Shown: one piece after another, positions 1 to 7,870 of the stretch
Numbering within the stretch: position 1 is the first letter of the stretch
How the letters are laid out: each line of letters begins with the position of its first letter
Source of the DNA: Ramlibacter sp. PS4R-6
GTDB taxonomy: Bacteria > Pseudomonadota > Gammaproteobacteria > Burkholderiales > Burkholderiaceae_C
DNA: 64,000 nucleotides
NCBI RefSeq assembly: GCF_037572775.1
Contig: NZ_JBBHKA010000001.1
Location: 3,038,001 to 3,102,000 of the forward strand
Reading direction: 5' to 3'
The notes under the pieces: generated by a model
Databases searched by the model: none
Seen by the model: the letters and a program-made list of their open reading frames with translations, nothing else
What the model was told of the DNA's origin: nothing
Translations under genes and position numbers: made by a program

Positions 1-293
1 AACGACGCGAGCTTGGGCATGAACAGCGGCACGTGCGACGTGCGCTGCACGCACCAGTAGCTGGTGGCGAACAGCGCGCAACCGCCGAAAGCGAAGATCA
101 CCGCGTTGGTGTGCAGGGGCCGCAGGCGGCCGTAACTGAGCCAGGGGATGCCGAAATTGAGTTCGGGCCAGGCCAGCTGGGCCGCGATGAACACGCCTAC
201 CAGCATGCCGACGACGCCCCACAGCACGGCGGCCAGCGTGAACTGGCGCACGGCCGTGTCGTCGTAGGCGGCGGGTGCGGTCTTGTCGGTCAT
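1..293 (-). CDS. ccoN: cbb3-type cytochrome c oxidase subunit I, N-terminal part (cut by window edge)
   Basis: About 97 residues of the catalytic heme-copper oxidase subunit are present; the rest lies left of the window. The start is [12 protein letters not shown], followed by a hydrophobic first helix ([16 protein letters not shown]) and the typical segment [20 protein letters not shown], whose RPLHTNA is characteristic of CcoN and contains a heme-ligand histidine region. The enzyme reduces oxygen at the inner membrane with high affinity under microaerobic conditions. It follows ccoI and ccoS on the same strand, and an FNR/Anr box lies 55 bases before its start. Recognition is secure even though the gene is partial. 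Confidence 0.93.
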   Translation of the reverse strand, partial: MTDKTAPAAYDDTAVRQFTLAAVLWGVVGMLVGVFIAAQLAWPELNFGIPWLSYGRLRPLHTNAVIFAFGGCALFATSYWCVQRTSHVPLFMPKLAS

Positions 294-347
294 GGGTTGC
301 CTCGCGTTTTCATGCCGACAGTCTCCGTGCGGGGGGCGCCCGCGCGC

Positions 348-361
348 TTGATGAAAATCAA
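348..361 (-). promoter_or_regulatory. FNR/Anr box upstream of ccoN
   Basis: TTGATGAAAATCAA matches the FNR/Anr consensus TTGAT-N4-ATCAA at every defined position. It overlaps the last codons of ccoS. On the minus strand the element AGACTGTC begins 23 bases after the box, where a class II FNR promoter would have its -10. The ccoN start is about 61 bases from the centre of the box. The site predicts low-oxygen induction of the oxidase operon. Confidence 0.85.
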
Positions 362-495
362 TCGCCCCGGAGAATCCGCTCGCCCTCGGCCTCGATCGAG
401 TCGAACTGGCCGCGCCACACGGCCCACCCCAGCGCGCCGAGGATGATGAAGCCCAGGGCCACGGACAGCGGAATCAGCAGGAACAGGATGTCCAT
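358..495 (-). CDS. ccoS: cbb3-type cytochrome oxidase assembly protein CcoS
   Basis: A 45-residue protein with one N-terminal membrane helix ([24 protein letters not shown]) and the short cytoplasmic tail [14 protein letters not shown]. The W-x-x-x-x-x-Q-F/Y-D-x-x-E pattern and length are typical of CcoS, which is needed to insert heme b and copper into CcoN. Its ATG overlaps the ccoI stop by one base (TGATG), so the two are translationally coupled. It lies between ccoI and ccoN, as expected. Confidence 0.9.
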   Translation of the reverse strand: MDILFLLIPLSVALGFIILGALGWAVWRGQFDSIEAEGERILRGD

Positions 496-2693
496 CAGTC
501 CATTGCTTTCGGAAGGCTTGCAAGCCGCGCGGAATTGAGCACCACCAGCAGCGAGCTGGCCGCCATGCCGATGCCCGCCAACCACGGCGGCATCCAGCCG
601 ATGACCGCGAGGGGCACGCACACGAAGTTGTAGGCCGCGGCCCAGGCCAGGTTCTCGCGCACCACCGCGCGGGTGCGCCGCGACAGCGCGAGAAGCTGCG
701 GCACCGCAACGACCTGCCCGCCCGGGACGATGAAGTCGCAGCGCGCCTGCGCCAGCGGCACGGCGTCGCCGAGCGCGATCGACACGTCGGCACGCGCGAG
801 CACGGGGCCGTCGTTCATGCCGTCGCCCGCCATCGCCACGCGCCGGCCATGCGCCTGCAAGCCAACGACGCGTGCCAGTTTCGATTCCGGCGTCCGGGCT
901 CCTTGCGCGGCGTCGATGCCGGCGGCGCGTGCCATGCGCTCGACGGCCGCGGGCCGGTCGCCGGAGAGCAGTTCCACCGCGACCCCCGCGCGGCGCAGCG
1001 ACGCGACGGCGGGCGCCGCGTCGGCGCGCAGCGCTTCCTCGATGCCGAAACTCGCGAGCCACCCCTGCGCATCGGCCAGGTGCACCTGGCCATCGGCCCC
1101 GGCCGCGCCGCAGAACACGGCGGAGCCCAGGCGCCAGCCTTCGCTCTCGACGCCCTGGCCAGGAATTTCGCGCACCTCGCCGAACACCTTGGCGCGATCC
1201 CCCGCCGCGGCCACGAGAGCGCGCGACAGCGGATGCAGCGAATGACGGGCCAGCCCGGCCGCGACTCGCAGGGCCTCCTGCGCATCAATGCCCTCGCGTG
1301 TGCGGATGGCCCCGACAGCCGCTTGCGGCCGGGTGAGCGTGCCCGTCTTGTCGAAGACCACCGTGTCGATCGCCGCCGCAGCCTCCAGGGCCGGCAGCCG
1401 GCGAACGAGGATGCCGCGCCGCGCCAGCGCACCGGCCGCGGCCAGCGTGGCGGCGGGCGTCGCCAGCGAGAGCGCGCACGGGCAGGTGACGATGAGGACG
1501 GCGATCGCGACGCCGATGGCATGCGCCGGGCCCGCGGGCCACCACCACGCTGCCGCCGCGGCGCTCGCCGCGATGACCGCCGCGAGAAACGGCGACGCGA
1601 AACGGTCCGCGAGCTGCGCGGCCCGGGGCTTGTCGGCCGATGCGCGCTCCATCAGCGACACGATGGCCGCGAAGCGCGTGTCCTCGCCGCTTCGCTCGAC
1701 GCGGACGACGAGGCTCGCGCCGACGTTGTGGCTGCCGGCGACCACGCGCTCGCCTTCGCGGCGTGCAACCGGCCGCGACTCGCCCGTGAGCAGCGCTTCG
1801 TCGAGTTCGCTCGCGCCTTGCAGCACCTCGCCGTCGGCGGGCACCACCTCGCCCGGCAGCATGCGGATGCGGTCGCCGGGCCGCAGGCGCCGCACGGGGA
1901 CGCGCTCGAATGCGCCCTGCCCGTCCTCGCGCTCGATCGTCTCCGGCAGGCGCCTGGCCAGCGCCTCCAGGGCCCCGGCCGTGCGGTCGCGCAGGCGCTG
2001 CTCCAGCAGGCGGCCCGACAGCAGGAAGAACACGAACATCGTGATCGAGTCGAACCACACCTCGCGCGCGAGCACGCTGGCGGCGTCGAATGTGGCGATG
2101 CTGCTGGCCACGAAGGCGACGAGGATGCCCAGCGCCACCGGCACGTCCATGCCGATGCGGCCATGGCGCAGGTCGCGCCACGCCGAGCGGAAGAACGGCC
2201 GGCACGAGAACAGCAGCACCGGCAGCGTCATCAGCCACGACGCCCAGTGCAGCAGCGCCTCGATGTCAGGCGTGATCTCCCCCGGCGCGGCGACGTACGC
2301 CGGCACGGCGTACATCATCACCTGCATCATGCAGAAACCCGCCACCAGCCAGCGCCACAGCAGCATGCGCTGCTCGCGCCGCCGCGGCGCCGACGTGAAG
2401 ACGTCGCCCGCCGGCGCCGCGCCATAGCCGGCGCGGTCCAGGGCACGCCACCAGTCCGAAGGCTTGCCCACGGCCGGGTCCCAGCTGACGCGGGCCGTGG
2501 CGGTGGCGCCGTTCACCTGCACTTCGCGCACGCCAGCGCAGGACGAGAGCGCGTCCTCCACCGCCAGCGAGCAGGCCGGGCACCACATCCCCTCGATGGC
2601 TATCCACGACTGCACCGCCCCGCCTCGCGGCCCGGCGCGGCTGAAGGCGGACCACTCGGCGGGATCGTCGAGCGCGAGGACGGCAGCTTGCAT
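495..2693 (-). CDS. ccoI: copper-translocating P1B-type ATPase for cbb3 oxidase assembly
   Basis: A 732-residue copper-transporting ATPase that supplies copper to the cbb3 oxidase. An N-terminal heavy-metal domain carries the CxxC pair at C38/C41 (MWCPAC). The transport site CPC lies near residue 400, the phosphorylated aspartate is D448 in DKTGT, the HP pair occurs in RHSLHPLSRAL, and the hinge motif GDGMNDGPVLA lies near residue 622. About eight membrane helices are visible. Gene order ccoI-ccoS-ccoN supports CcoI rather than a copper-detoxifying CopA. The start at 2693 has no clear Shine-Dalgarno. An FNR box lies 35 bases upstream and is shared with the divergent UspA gene. Confidence 0.92.
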   Translation of the reverse strand: MQAAVLALDDPAEWSAFSRAGPRGGAVQSWIAIEGMWCPACSLAVEDALSSCAGVREVQVNGATATARVSWDPAVGKPSDWWRALDRAGYGAAPAGDVFTSAPRRREQRMLLWRWLVAGFCMMQVMMYAVPAYVAAPGEITPDIEALLHWASWLMTLPVLLFSCRPFFRSAWRDLRHGRIGMDVPVALGILVAFVASSIATFDAASVLAREVWFDSITMFVFFLLSGRLLEQRLRDRTAGALEALARRLPETIEREDGQGAFERVPVRRLRPGDRIRMLPGEVVPADGEVLQGASELDEALLTGESRPVARREGERVVAGSHNVGASLVVRVERSGEDTRFAAIVSLMERASADKPRAAQLADRFASPFLAAVIAASAAAAAWWWPAGPAHAIGVAIAVLIVTCPCALSLATPAATLAAAGALARRGILVRRLPALEAAAAIDTVVFDKTGTLTRPQAAVGAIRTREGIDAQEALRVAAGLARHSLHPLSRALVAAAGDRAKVFGEVREIPGQGVESEGWRLGSAVFCGAAGADGQVHLADAQGWLASFGIEEALRADAAPAVASLRRAGVAVELLSGDRPAAVERMARAAGIDAAQGARTPESKLARVVGLQAHGRRVAMAGDGMNDGPVLARADVSIALGDAVPLAQARCDFIVPGGQVVAVPQLLALSRRTRAVVRENLAWAAAYNFVCVPLAVIGWMPPWLAGIGMAASSLLVVLNSARLASLPKAMD

Positions 2694-2727
2694 GCGGGAA
2701 GGCTAAGGGCGCGCTTCCCCCTGCCGG

Positions 2728-2741
2728 TTGACGTGCATCAA
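2728..2741. promoter_or_regulatory. FNR/Anr box between ccoI and a UspA gene
   Basis: TTGACGTGCATCAA fits the FNR/Anr consensus with one change in the left half. It lies in the 100-base gap between divergent ccoI and the UspA gene and could serve either. For the UspA gene, a box centre near 2734 would place transcription start near 2776 in the class II arrangement, 18 bases before the ATG. Confidence 0.75.
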
Positions 2742-2793
2742 GCCGGCGCCGCCGCGCCGCCGTAAGCTGCGTCCCAGCACCAAGGAGCCTGCC

Positions 2794-3237
2794 ATGTACC
2801 AACGCATCCTCGTCGCCACCGACGGTTCGACGCTTTCGAAGAAGGCCGTGAAGGGCGCGATCGGCCTGGCCGGCGCCATCGGCGCCGAGCTCGTGGCCTT
2901 GCACGTCGTACCGCGCTATCCCATGAGTTACTTCGAGGGCGCGGTCGGCCTGTCGCCGAAGGACGTCGAGCGCACGGAGAAGGCCTGGGCCGACAAGGCG
3001 CAGGACCTGCTGGACGCGGTGGTCGGCCAAGCCCGCGCGCAGGGCGTCAAGGCCAGGCCCGCCATCGTGCATTCGGACCTCGTGGCCGACGCGATCCTGG
3101 GCGCGGCGAAGAAGAACAAGTGCGACCTGGTCGTCATGGCCTCGCACGGCCGGAAGGGGCTCAAGCGCGTCCTGCTGGGCAGCGAGACGCAGCAGGTCCT
3201 GACGCACGGCACCGTCCCGGTTCTCGTCCTGCGGTGA
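2794..3237 (+). CDS. universal stress protein, UspA family
   Basis: A 147-residue single-domain Usp protein. It opens with the usual MYQRILVATDGS strand-loop and ends with the ATP-binding signature G-x2-G-x9-G-S (HGRKGLKRVLLGSETQQVL) and PVLVLR. Its family binds ATP and supports survival under energy or redox stress. The start is fixed by AAGGAG at 2782-2787, seven bases before ATG. An FNR-type box lies upstream, which suggests low-oxygen induction together with the cbb3 genes. A GC-rich hairpin at 3240-3262, directly after the stop, may end the transcript but has no T-run. Confidence 0.93.
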   Translation: MYQRILVATDGSTLSKKAVKGAIGLAGAIGAELVALHVVPRYPMSYFEGAVGLSPKDVERTEKAWADKAQDLLDAVVGQARAQGVKARPAIVHSDLVADAILGAAKKNKCDLVVMASHGRKGLKRVLLGSETQQVLTHGTVPVLVLR

Positions 3238-3291
3238 CGGCACCCGGGATTTCCCGGGGTGCGAAACACATTTGCGCGAATATATTGGGGA

Positions 3292-3379
3292 TGGGGCCGC
3301 TGCACCCGTGCGGCGGCCCCGGGAGACTTTCTTCATCAGGTCTGACTTCGTCGGCGCCCTCGCGGGCGCCGTTTTTTTT
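3292..3379 (+). ncRNA. candidate small RNA or transcription attenuator
   Basis: A TATATT -10-like element at 3281-3286 would start RNA at about 3292. The first bases form a 12-bp hairpin with a 4-base loop (3293-3320, one G-U pair). A single-stranded pyrimidine-rich stretch (ACTTTCTTCATC, 3326-3337) follows, and a strong terminator stem ends in eight T (3353-3379). This hairpin, open loop, terminator order is typical of Hfq-type small RNAs. No good -35 is visible. Because the next gene starts at 3418, the same structure could instead be an attenuated leader. No known family was recognised. Confidence 0.45.
3353..3379 (+). terminator. Rho-independent terminator
   Basis: Perfect 7-bp stem GGCGCCC / GGGCGCC (3353-3359 and 3364-3370) with loop TCGC, followed by GTTTTTTTT. 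It ends the candidate small RNA or UspA readthrough, 39 bases before the next start codon. Confidence 0.8.
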
Positions 3380-3417
3380 GGGTGCGGCGGGAACGGCCCG
3401 CACTTATATTTGTCCCA

Positions 3418-5658
3418 ATGCGAATGAACACGCTGTACCTGCAGATGCGGTTCCTGGTGCCGCTGGTGCTCATCCTGGGGCTGGCGGCCTACCTGGCGGT
3501 GCCGCTGATGGACCGCCTCACGCTGCGGTGGTTCTCGCGCGACCTCACCTTGCGGGGGAACCTCGTCGCCAGTGCATTGGCCGAATCCCTCGCCGAGACG
3601 GTGCCCGACCCGCGCGGCCGCAAGCTGACCGCCATCCTCAACCGCACGCTCGAAGACGAGCGCCTCGTCGCCATCGGCGTGTGCACGCGCGAGATGAAGC
3701 TGCTGCAGTCGACGTCGAACTTCCCGAAGCAACTCGATTGCGAAGGCGCCGCCCGCATCGCGGCCGAGCCCGACCACCTCATGCGAATCGAAGGCGGGCC
3801 GGTACACGTCGGCGTCTACGACGTCACGGCGGAGTCCGGCCCCGTCGGGCGGATGGTGCTGCTGCAGGACCTGAGCTTCATCGAAAGGCGCAGCAAGGAC
3901 ACGCGCCAGTACCTCATCGCCCTCATCGCGAGCCTGGGCGGCGTGATCGCGCTGGTGACGGTGATCGTCGCGCAACTGAGCTGGCGCGGCTGGCTGGCCG
4001 GCACGCGCGCGATCCTCCGCGGCGAGGCGCTGCTGCTGCCCGGCTCGCCATCGCGCGAACTGGCGCCGCTCGCCGCCGAATTGCGCTCGCGCCTGCGCGA
4101 CCTCGAGGACGAATACCGGCGCGCGCAAGGGCCCGAGGCCGACTGGAACCCCGCGCGCCTGCAGGCGCTGCTGCGTTCGCAGTTGAGCGGCGACCAGGTG
4201 ATCGTCGTCTCCAATCGCGAGCCCTACATCCACCAGAAGGCCGCCAACGGCGAAATCGTCGTGCAGCGTCCCGCGAGCGGGCTCGTCACGGCCGTGGAGC
4301 CGGTGGTGCGCGCGTGTTCGGGAACCTGGATCGCGCACGGCAGCGGCTCGGCCGACCGCGATACGGTGGACTCGCACGACCGCGTGCCGCTTCCGCCGGG
4401 CCACGCCGAGTACCTGCTGCGGCGCCTGTGGCTCACGCGCGAGGAGGAGCAAGGCTATTACTACGGCTTCGCGAACGAGGGCCTGTGGCCCTTGTGCCAC
4501 GTGGCGCACGTGCGGCCGGTGTTCCGCGAGTCGGACTGGCAGCAGTACCGCGCGATCAACCAGCGCTTCGCGGACGCAGTCGTCGCCGAAGCGCGCGGGC
4601 CCGACCCGATCGTGCTGGTGCAGGACTACCACTTCGCCCTGCTGCCCGCGATGGTCCGCGAGAAACTGCCGCGGGCGACGATCCTCACTTTCTGGCACAT
4701 CCCGTGGCCCAACCCGGAGTCCTTCGGCATCTGCCCGTGGCGGCGCGAGATCCTCCAGGGCCTTCTGGGCAGCACGATCCTGGGCTTCCACACGCGCTTC
4801 CACTGCAAGAACTTCATGGAAACGGTGGACCGTTACCTGGAGGCGCGCATCGAGCACGAACATTCGGCGATCTCGTTCCAGGGCAGCGACACCTTCGTCG
4901 AGAGCTACCCCATCTCCATCGCCTGGCCGACCGAGGAAGAGCAGCGAGGCTGGCCGTCGGTGCAGGAATGCCGGCAGAACGTGCGCGCGCGGCTCGCGAT
5001 CCCGGCGCACCACCGCATCGCCGTGGGCGTGGACCGCTTCGACTACACGAAGGGCATCCTCGAGCGGCTCCACGCCGTCGAACGCATGCTGGAAAAGCAT
5101 CCGCATTGGCTGGGCAAGTTCACCTTCGTCCAGGTGGCCGCGCCGACGCGCGCGGAGCTCGACGAGTACCGCGCGTTCCAGGACCGCATCCGCCAGGTCA
5201 CCCAGCGAATCAACGAGCGGTTCGGCACGCCCGACGGCCCCGTCGTGCGGCTGCTGGCGCAGCACCACGGGCATGCGCAGGTGAACGAGCTCTACCGCGC
5301 CTGCGACACGTGCCTGGTGACCAGCCTGCATGACGGCATGAACCTCGTGTGCAAGGAATTCGTGGCGGCGCGGGACGACGAACAGGGCGTGCTCATCCTC
5401 AGCCGCTTCGCGGGAGCCGCCCGCGAGATGCCCGAAGCGCTGGTCGTGAATCCCTATCACGTGGAAGAAACAGCGGACGCCCTGGAGCGGGCCCTTTCGA
5501 TGCCGCCGGGCGAACAGCGGGAGCGGATGGCCGCCCTGAGGACCACCGTGCGGGAGTTCAACGTCTTCCGGTGGGCCGGTCGCATGCTGTCCGACGCCGC
5601 CCGCTGGCGGTTGCGCGAACGCATCGCCGAACGCGTGCAGCGCCACCGGGCCGCCTGA
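3418..5658 (+). CDS. membrane-anchored GT20 trehalose-6-phosphate synthase-like protein with N-terminal sensor-like domain
   Basis: A 746-residue protein. Residues about 8-30 and 160-185 are membrane helices flanking an extracytoplasmic domain of about 130 residues, as in sensor kinases and chemoreceptors. The cytoplasmic part from about 255 is a GT20 glycosyltransferase: [32 protein letters not shown] and DRFDYTKG match UDP-glucose and glucose-6-phosphate binding positions of OtsA. Soluble OtsA is about 470 residues, so the first third is an added domain. No OtsB phosphatase is adjacent. The product is probably trehalose-6-phosphate, but a related sugar phosphate acceptor is possible. The start has a TATATT element 7 bases upstream and no Shine-Dalgarno. 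A second ATG lies at 3424. Confidence 0.8.
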   Translation: MRMNTLYLQMRFLVPLVLILGLAAYLAVPLMDRLTLRWFSRDLTLRGNLVASALAESLAETVPDPRGRKLTAILNRTLEDERLVAIGVCTREMKLLQSTSNFPKQLDCEGAARIAAEPDHLMRIEGGPVHVGVYDVTAESGPVGRMVLLQDLSFIERRSKDTRQYLIALIASLGGVIALVTVIVAQLSWRGWLAGTRAILRGEALLLPGSPSRELAPLAAELRSRLRDLEDEYRRAQGPEADWNPARLQALLRSQLSGDQVIVVSNREPYIHQKAANGEIVVQRPASGLVTAVEPVVRACSGTWIAHGSGSADRDTVDSHDRVPLPPGHAEYLLRRLWLTREEEQGYYYGFANEGLWPLCHVAHVRPVFRESDWQQYRAINQRFADAVVAEARGPDPIVLVQDYHFALLPAMVREKLPRATILTFWHIPWPNPESFGICPWRREILQGLLGSTILGFHTRFHCKNFMETVDRYLEARIEHEHSAISFQGSDTFVESYPISIAWPTEEEQRGWPSVQECRQNVRARLAIPAHHRIAVGVDRFDYTKGILERLHAVERMLEKHPHWLGKFTFVQVAAPTRAELDEYRAFQDRIRQVTQRINERFGTPDGPVVRLLAQHHGHAQVNELYRACDTCLVTSLHDGMNLVCKEFVAARDDEQGVLILSRFAGAAREMPEALVVNPYHVEETADALERALSMPPGEQRERMAALRTTVREFNVFRWAGRMLSDAARWRLRERIAERVQRHRAA

Positions 5659-5688
5659 AACCCGGGCAGCCGCCCTTATGATGAGCTG

Positions 5689-6198
5689 ATGCCGGCCCGC
5701 CGTACCCACGCCGTTTCGTCACGCAAGCCAAGCACGCGCGCCGAGGCCGCTACATACGTCCTGCGCAAGCTTCGGCTCCTATTCAACACGATCAAGGGCC
5801 ACTTCCGCGAGGTCGAGAAGAAAGCCGGCGTCGCGGGCGCGCAGGTCTGGGCGCTCAGCGTGATCCGCTCCCAGCCCGACGTGGGCGTGAGCGAGCTGGC
5901 GCGGGCCATGGACATCCACCAGTCCACCGCCAGCAACCTGCTCAAGCCGCTGCTCGAAAAAGGCATGGTCGTCGCCGGCCGCGCCAGGGAAGACCGACGC
6001 GCGCTTCGCCTCCGGATCACGCGTGCAGGCCTGGCCGTGCTGCGCAAGGCCCCCGGCCCGGTGACGGGCGTGCTGCCGGAGGTGCTTTCGAAGCTGGACC
6101 TCGAAACGCTGATGCGCCTGGATGAGGACCTCGAGGCCGTTATCGCCTTGCTCGATGCTGACCGCCGCGGCGCGAAAGTACCGCTGGGCCAGCCCTGA
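5689..6198 (+). CDS. MarR-family transcriptional regulator
   Basis: A 169-residue winged-helix regulator. The helix-turn-helix is around residues 68-95 (VGVSELARAMDIHQSTASNLLKPLLEKGMV), followed by the wing motif AREDRRALRLRITRAG with the usual D-R-R of MarR proteins. The N-terminal 25 residues are basic and look unstructured. The ligand is unknown. It begins 30 bases after the GT20 gene and precedes a second DNA-binding-like gene. An inverted repeat GTATT-N6-AATAC at 6203-6218, just downstream of this gene, could be an operator for it. Confidence 0.85.
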   Translation: MPARRTHAVSSRKPSTRAEAATYVLRKLRLLFNTIKGHFREVEKKAGVAGAQVWALSVIRSQPDVGVSELARAMDIHQSTASNLLKPLLEKGMVVAGRAREDRRALRLRITRAGLAVLRKAPGPVTGVLPEVLSKLDLETLMRLDEDLEAVIALLDADRRGAKVPLGQP

Positions 6199-6231
6199 AA
6201 CCGTATTCGTGCAAATACAATCGGGCCTCGC

Positions 6232-6615
6232 ATGCGAAGGCCGATTCCCGACGACGTCCGGCGCTTCGTGCTCACCAGCGTGGGCTCCGTGCCCTTCCTG
6301 GAAGCACTGTTGCTGCTGCGCGCGCACCCCGACGAAGGCTGGAGCCCCTCCGAGCTGGCGCGGCGCCTTTACGTGGCGCCGCCCCTGGGTGAGGAGCTCC
6401 TGGCGCAGCTCGTCGATGCCGGGCTGGCCTCCACGTCCGGCGACGGCAAGTCCTGGCGCTGGAATGCCGGGACGGCCCTGTCGCAGACCATCGACGAGCT
6501 CGCGGGCATCTACTCCGAGAACGTGGTGGACGTGACCGAGCTCATCCACTCGCGGCAGGAGCGCCGCGCGCACCAATTCGCGGATGCCTTCCTGCTGCGC
6601 AGGAAGGAGGGGTGA
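6232..6615 (+). CDS. winged-helix domain protein of unknown function
   Basis: 127 residues, not assigned to a named family. Residues 20-75 read as a winged helix (VPFLEALLLLRAHPDEGWSP, then SELARRLYVAPPLGEELLAQL and a short wing GDGKSWRWN). The C-terminal 45 residues form a charged helix. It may be a regulator or a partner of the small membrane proteins it precedes, whose first ATG lies 2 bases after its stop. A TACAAT element lies 10 bases before the ATG and there is no Shine-Dalgarno, so the message may have almost no leader. It heads the series that continues into creBC. Confidence 0.6.
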   Translation: MRRPIPDDVRRFVLTSVGSVPFLEALLLLRAHPDEGWSPSELARRLYVAPPLGEELLAQLVDAGLASTSGDGKSWRWNAGTALSQTIDELAGIYSENVVDVTELIHSRQERRAHQFADAFLLRRKEG

Positions 6616-6617
6616 CC

Positions 6618-6881
6618 ATGGGAGCCATCATTTATTTCATGTGTGCGCTGACGGCGCTCGCCTGCTTCTCGCTGCTGTGGCGGGGCTGGCGGTCCAACGG
6701 CGCCGCGCTGCTTTTCTGGAGCGCCCTCTGCTTCGCCGGCCTGACCGTGAGCAACGTGCTGCTGGTCATCGACAAGCTCGTGCTGGGCGAAGACGTGGAC
6801 CTCACGCCCCTGCGCCTCGTGATCACGCTCGCGGCCCTGCTGCTCCTCATCTTCGGGCTGGCTTGGGAGGACGAGAAATGA
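6618..6881 (+). CDS. small membrane protein, DUF5985-like (first copy)
   Basis: 87 residues with three predicted membrane helices (about 4-22, 30-52, 64-82) and a short acidic end WEDEK. A GTG two codons upstream overlaps the previous stop, but ATG at 6618 has GGAGG ideally placed and was chosen. It resembles the next gene in size and helix pattern, so the pair may be a duplication or a two-subunit membrane protein. The assignment to DUF5985 is from memory of the family's look and is tentative. Function is unknown. Confidence 0.6.
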   Translation: MGAIIYFMCALTALACFSLLWRGWRSNGAALLFWSALCFAGLTVSNVLLVIDKLVLGEDVDLTPLRLVITLAALLLLIFGLAWEDEK

Positions 6882-7135
6882 CTCCCGTCGCCGTCTTCCT
6901 CACCGGCGGAATCTGCGTCGCCTGTTTCGTCATCGCGCTCTTCTTCCTGCGCTTCTGGCGCGCCACGCGAGACCGCTTCTTCGTGTTCTTCGCGCTGTCC
7001 TTCGCGCTGGAAGGCGGGGCGCGCGGCGCGTCGGCCTTCCTGCAACTCGACGACAACAACCCGGCTTTCTACGCCGTGCGCGTCGTCGCTTACGGGCTGA
7101 TCATCGCCGCCATCTGGCAGAAGAACCGCCGCTAG
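6878..7135 (+). CDS. small membrane protein, DUF5985-like (second copy)
   Basis: 85 residues with three predicted membrane helices (about 4-24, 33-52, 63-80) and a basic end QKNRR, the opposite charge to the acidic tail of its partner. The ATG overlaps the previous stop (ATGA), so the two are translationally coupled, which suggests they act together. A basic segment RFWRATRDRF follows helix 1. CreB begins 21 bases later. No enzymatic motif is visible and function is unknown. Confidence 0.6.
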   Translation: MTPVAVFLTGGICVACFVIALFFLRFWRATRDRFFVFFALSFALEGGARGASAFLQLDDNNPAFYAVRVVAYGLIIAAIWQKNRR

Positions 7136-7156
7136 CCCCTGCGCTACCATGCGCGC

Positions 7157-7870
7157 ATGCCCGCCAAGCCGCGCATCCTCGTCGTGGAAGACGAATCCGG
7201 AATCGCCGACACGATCCAGTATTCGCTCGCGACCGACGGCTTCACGCCCGTGTGCTGCGCGACCGCGCAGCAGGCCATCACGGAGTTCCGCCGCGAACCC
7301 CCGGCGCTCGCGATCCTCGACGTCGGCCTGCCCGACCTGAACGGCTTCGAGCTGTTCAAGCAGCTGCACGAGCTGCCCGGCGGGCGCGAGGTGCCCATGC
7401 TGTTCCTCACGGCGCGCAGCGACGAGATCGACCGCGTGGTGGGCCTGGAGCTGGGCGCCGACGACTACATCGCCAAGCCCTTCTCCCCGCGCGAGCTGGT
7501 GGCGCGCGTGCGCGTCATCCTGCGCCGCTCGGCGCGCCAGCCCGCAGCCGCGCCCTCCGCGCCGGCCGCGTTGCCGGTGGAAGTGGACGAGGAGCGCCGC
7601 CGCATCCGCTACTACGGGCAGCCGCTGGAGCTCTCGCGCTACGAATACGGCATCCTGCGCCTGCTGGCGGCCAAGCCGGGCCGCGTGTTCACGCGCGACG
7701 AGCTGCTCGCCAAGGTGTGGGACGACGACAGCGACAGCTTCGACCGCACGGTGGACGCGCACATCAAGACCCTGCGCGCCAAGCTGAAGGCCGTGCGGCC
7801 GCAGCTGGACCCCATCCGCACGCTGCGCGGCACCGGCTACGCGCTGAGCGAGGACCTGCCGGCGGCGTGA
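7157..7870 (+). CDS. creB: two-component response regulator CreB
   Basis: A 237-residue OmpR/PhoB-type regulator. The receiver domain (1-120) has the acidic pair E11-D12, phosphoacceptor D55 (LAILDVGLPD) and K106 (YIAKPFSP). A linker rich in Ala and Pro leads to the winged-helix DNA-binding domain (about 137-232, ending IRTLRGTGYAL). Similarity to CreB, overlap with a CreC-like kinase and a perfect CreB tag 1.4 kb downstream support the name. A TACCAT element lies 6 bases before the ATG. Expected target: the VIT/vWA gene at 9409. Confidence 0.85.
   Translation: MPAKPRILVVEDESGIADTIQYSLATDGFTPVCCATAQQAITEFRREPPALAILDVGLPDLNGFELFKQLHELPGGREVPMLFLTARSDEIDRVVGLELGADDYIAKPFSPRELVARVRVILRRSARQPAAAPSAPAALPVEVDEERRRIRYYGQPLELSRYEYGILRLLAAKPGRVFTRDELLAKVWDDDSDSFDRTVDAHIKTLRAKLKAVRPQLDPIRTLRGTGYALSEDLPAA

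Noticed and set aside
849..2765. Long plus-strand open frame opposite ccoI
   Set aside because: Arg/Ala-rich shadow with no family features; ccoI on the other strand has all P-type ATPase motifs.
2266..5709. Very long open frame (1147 codons) on the minus strand opposite ccoI, UspA and the GT20 gene
   Set aside because: It is a shadow of GC-rich codons in the true frames; its sequence is low-complexity Arg/Ala/Gly/His without domains, and it runs over three well-supported genes and two terminator-like structures.
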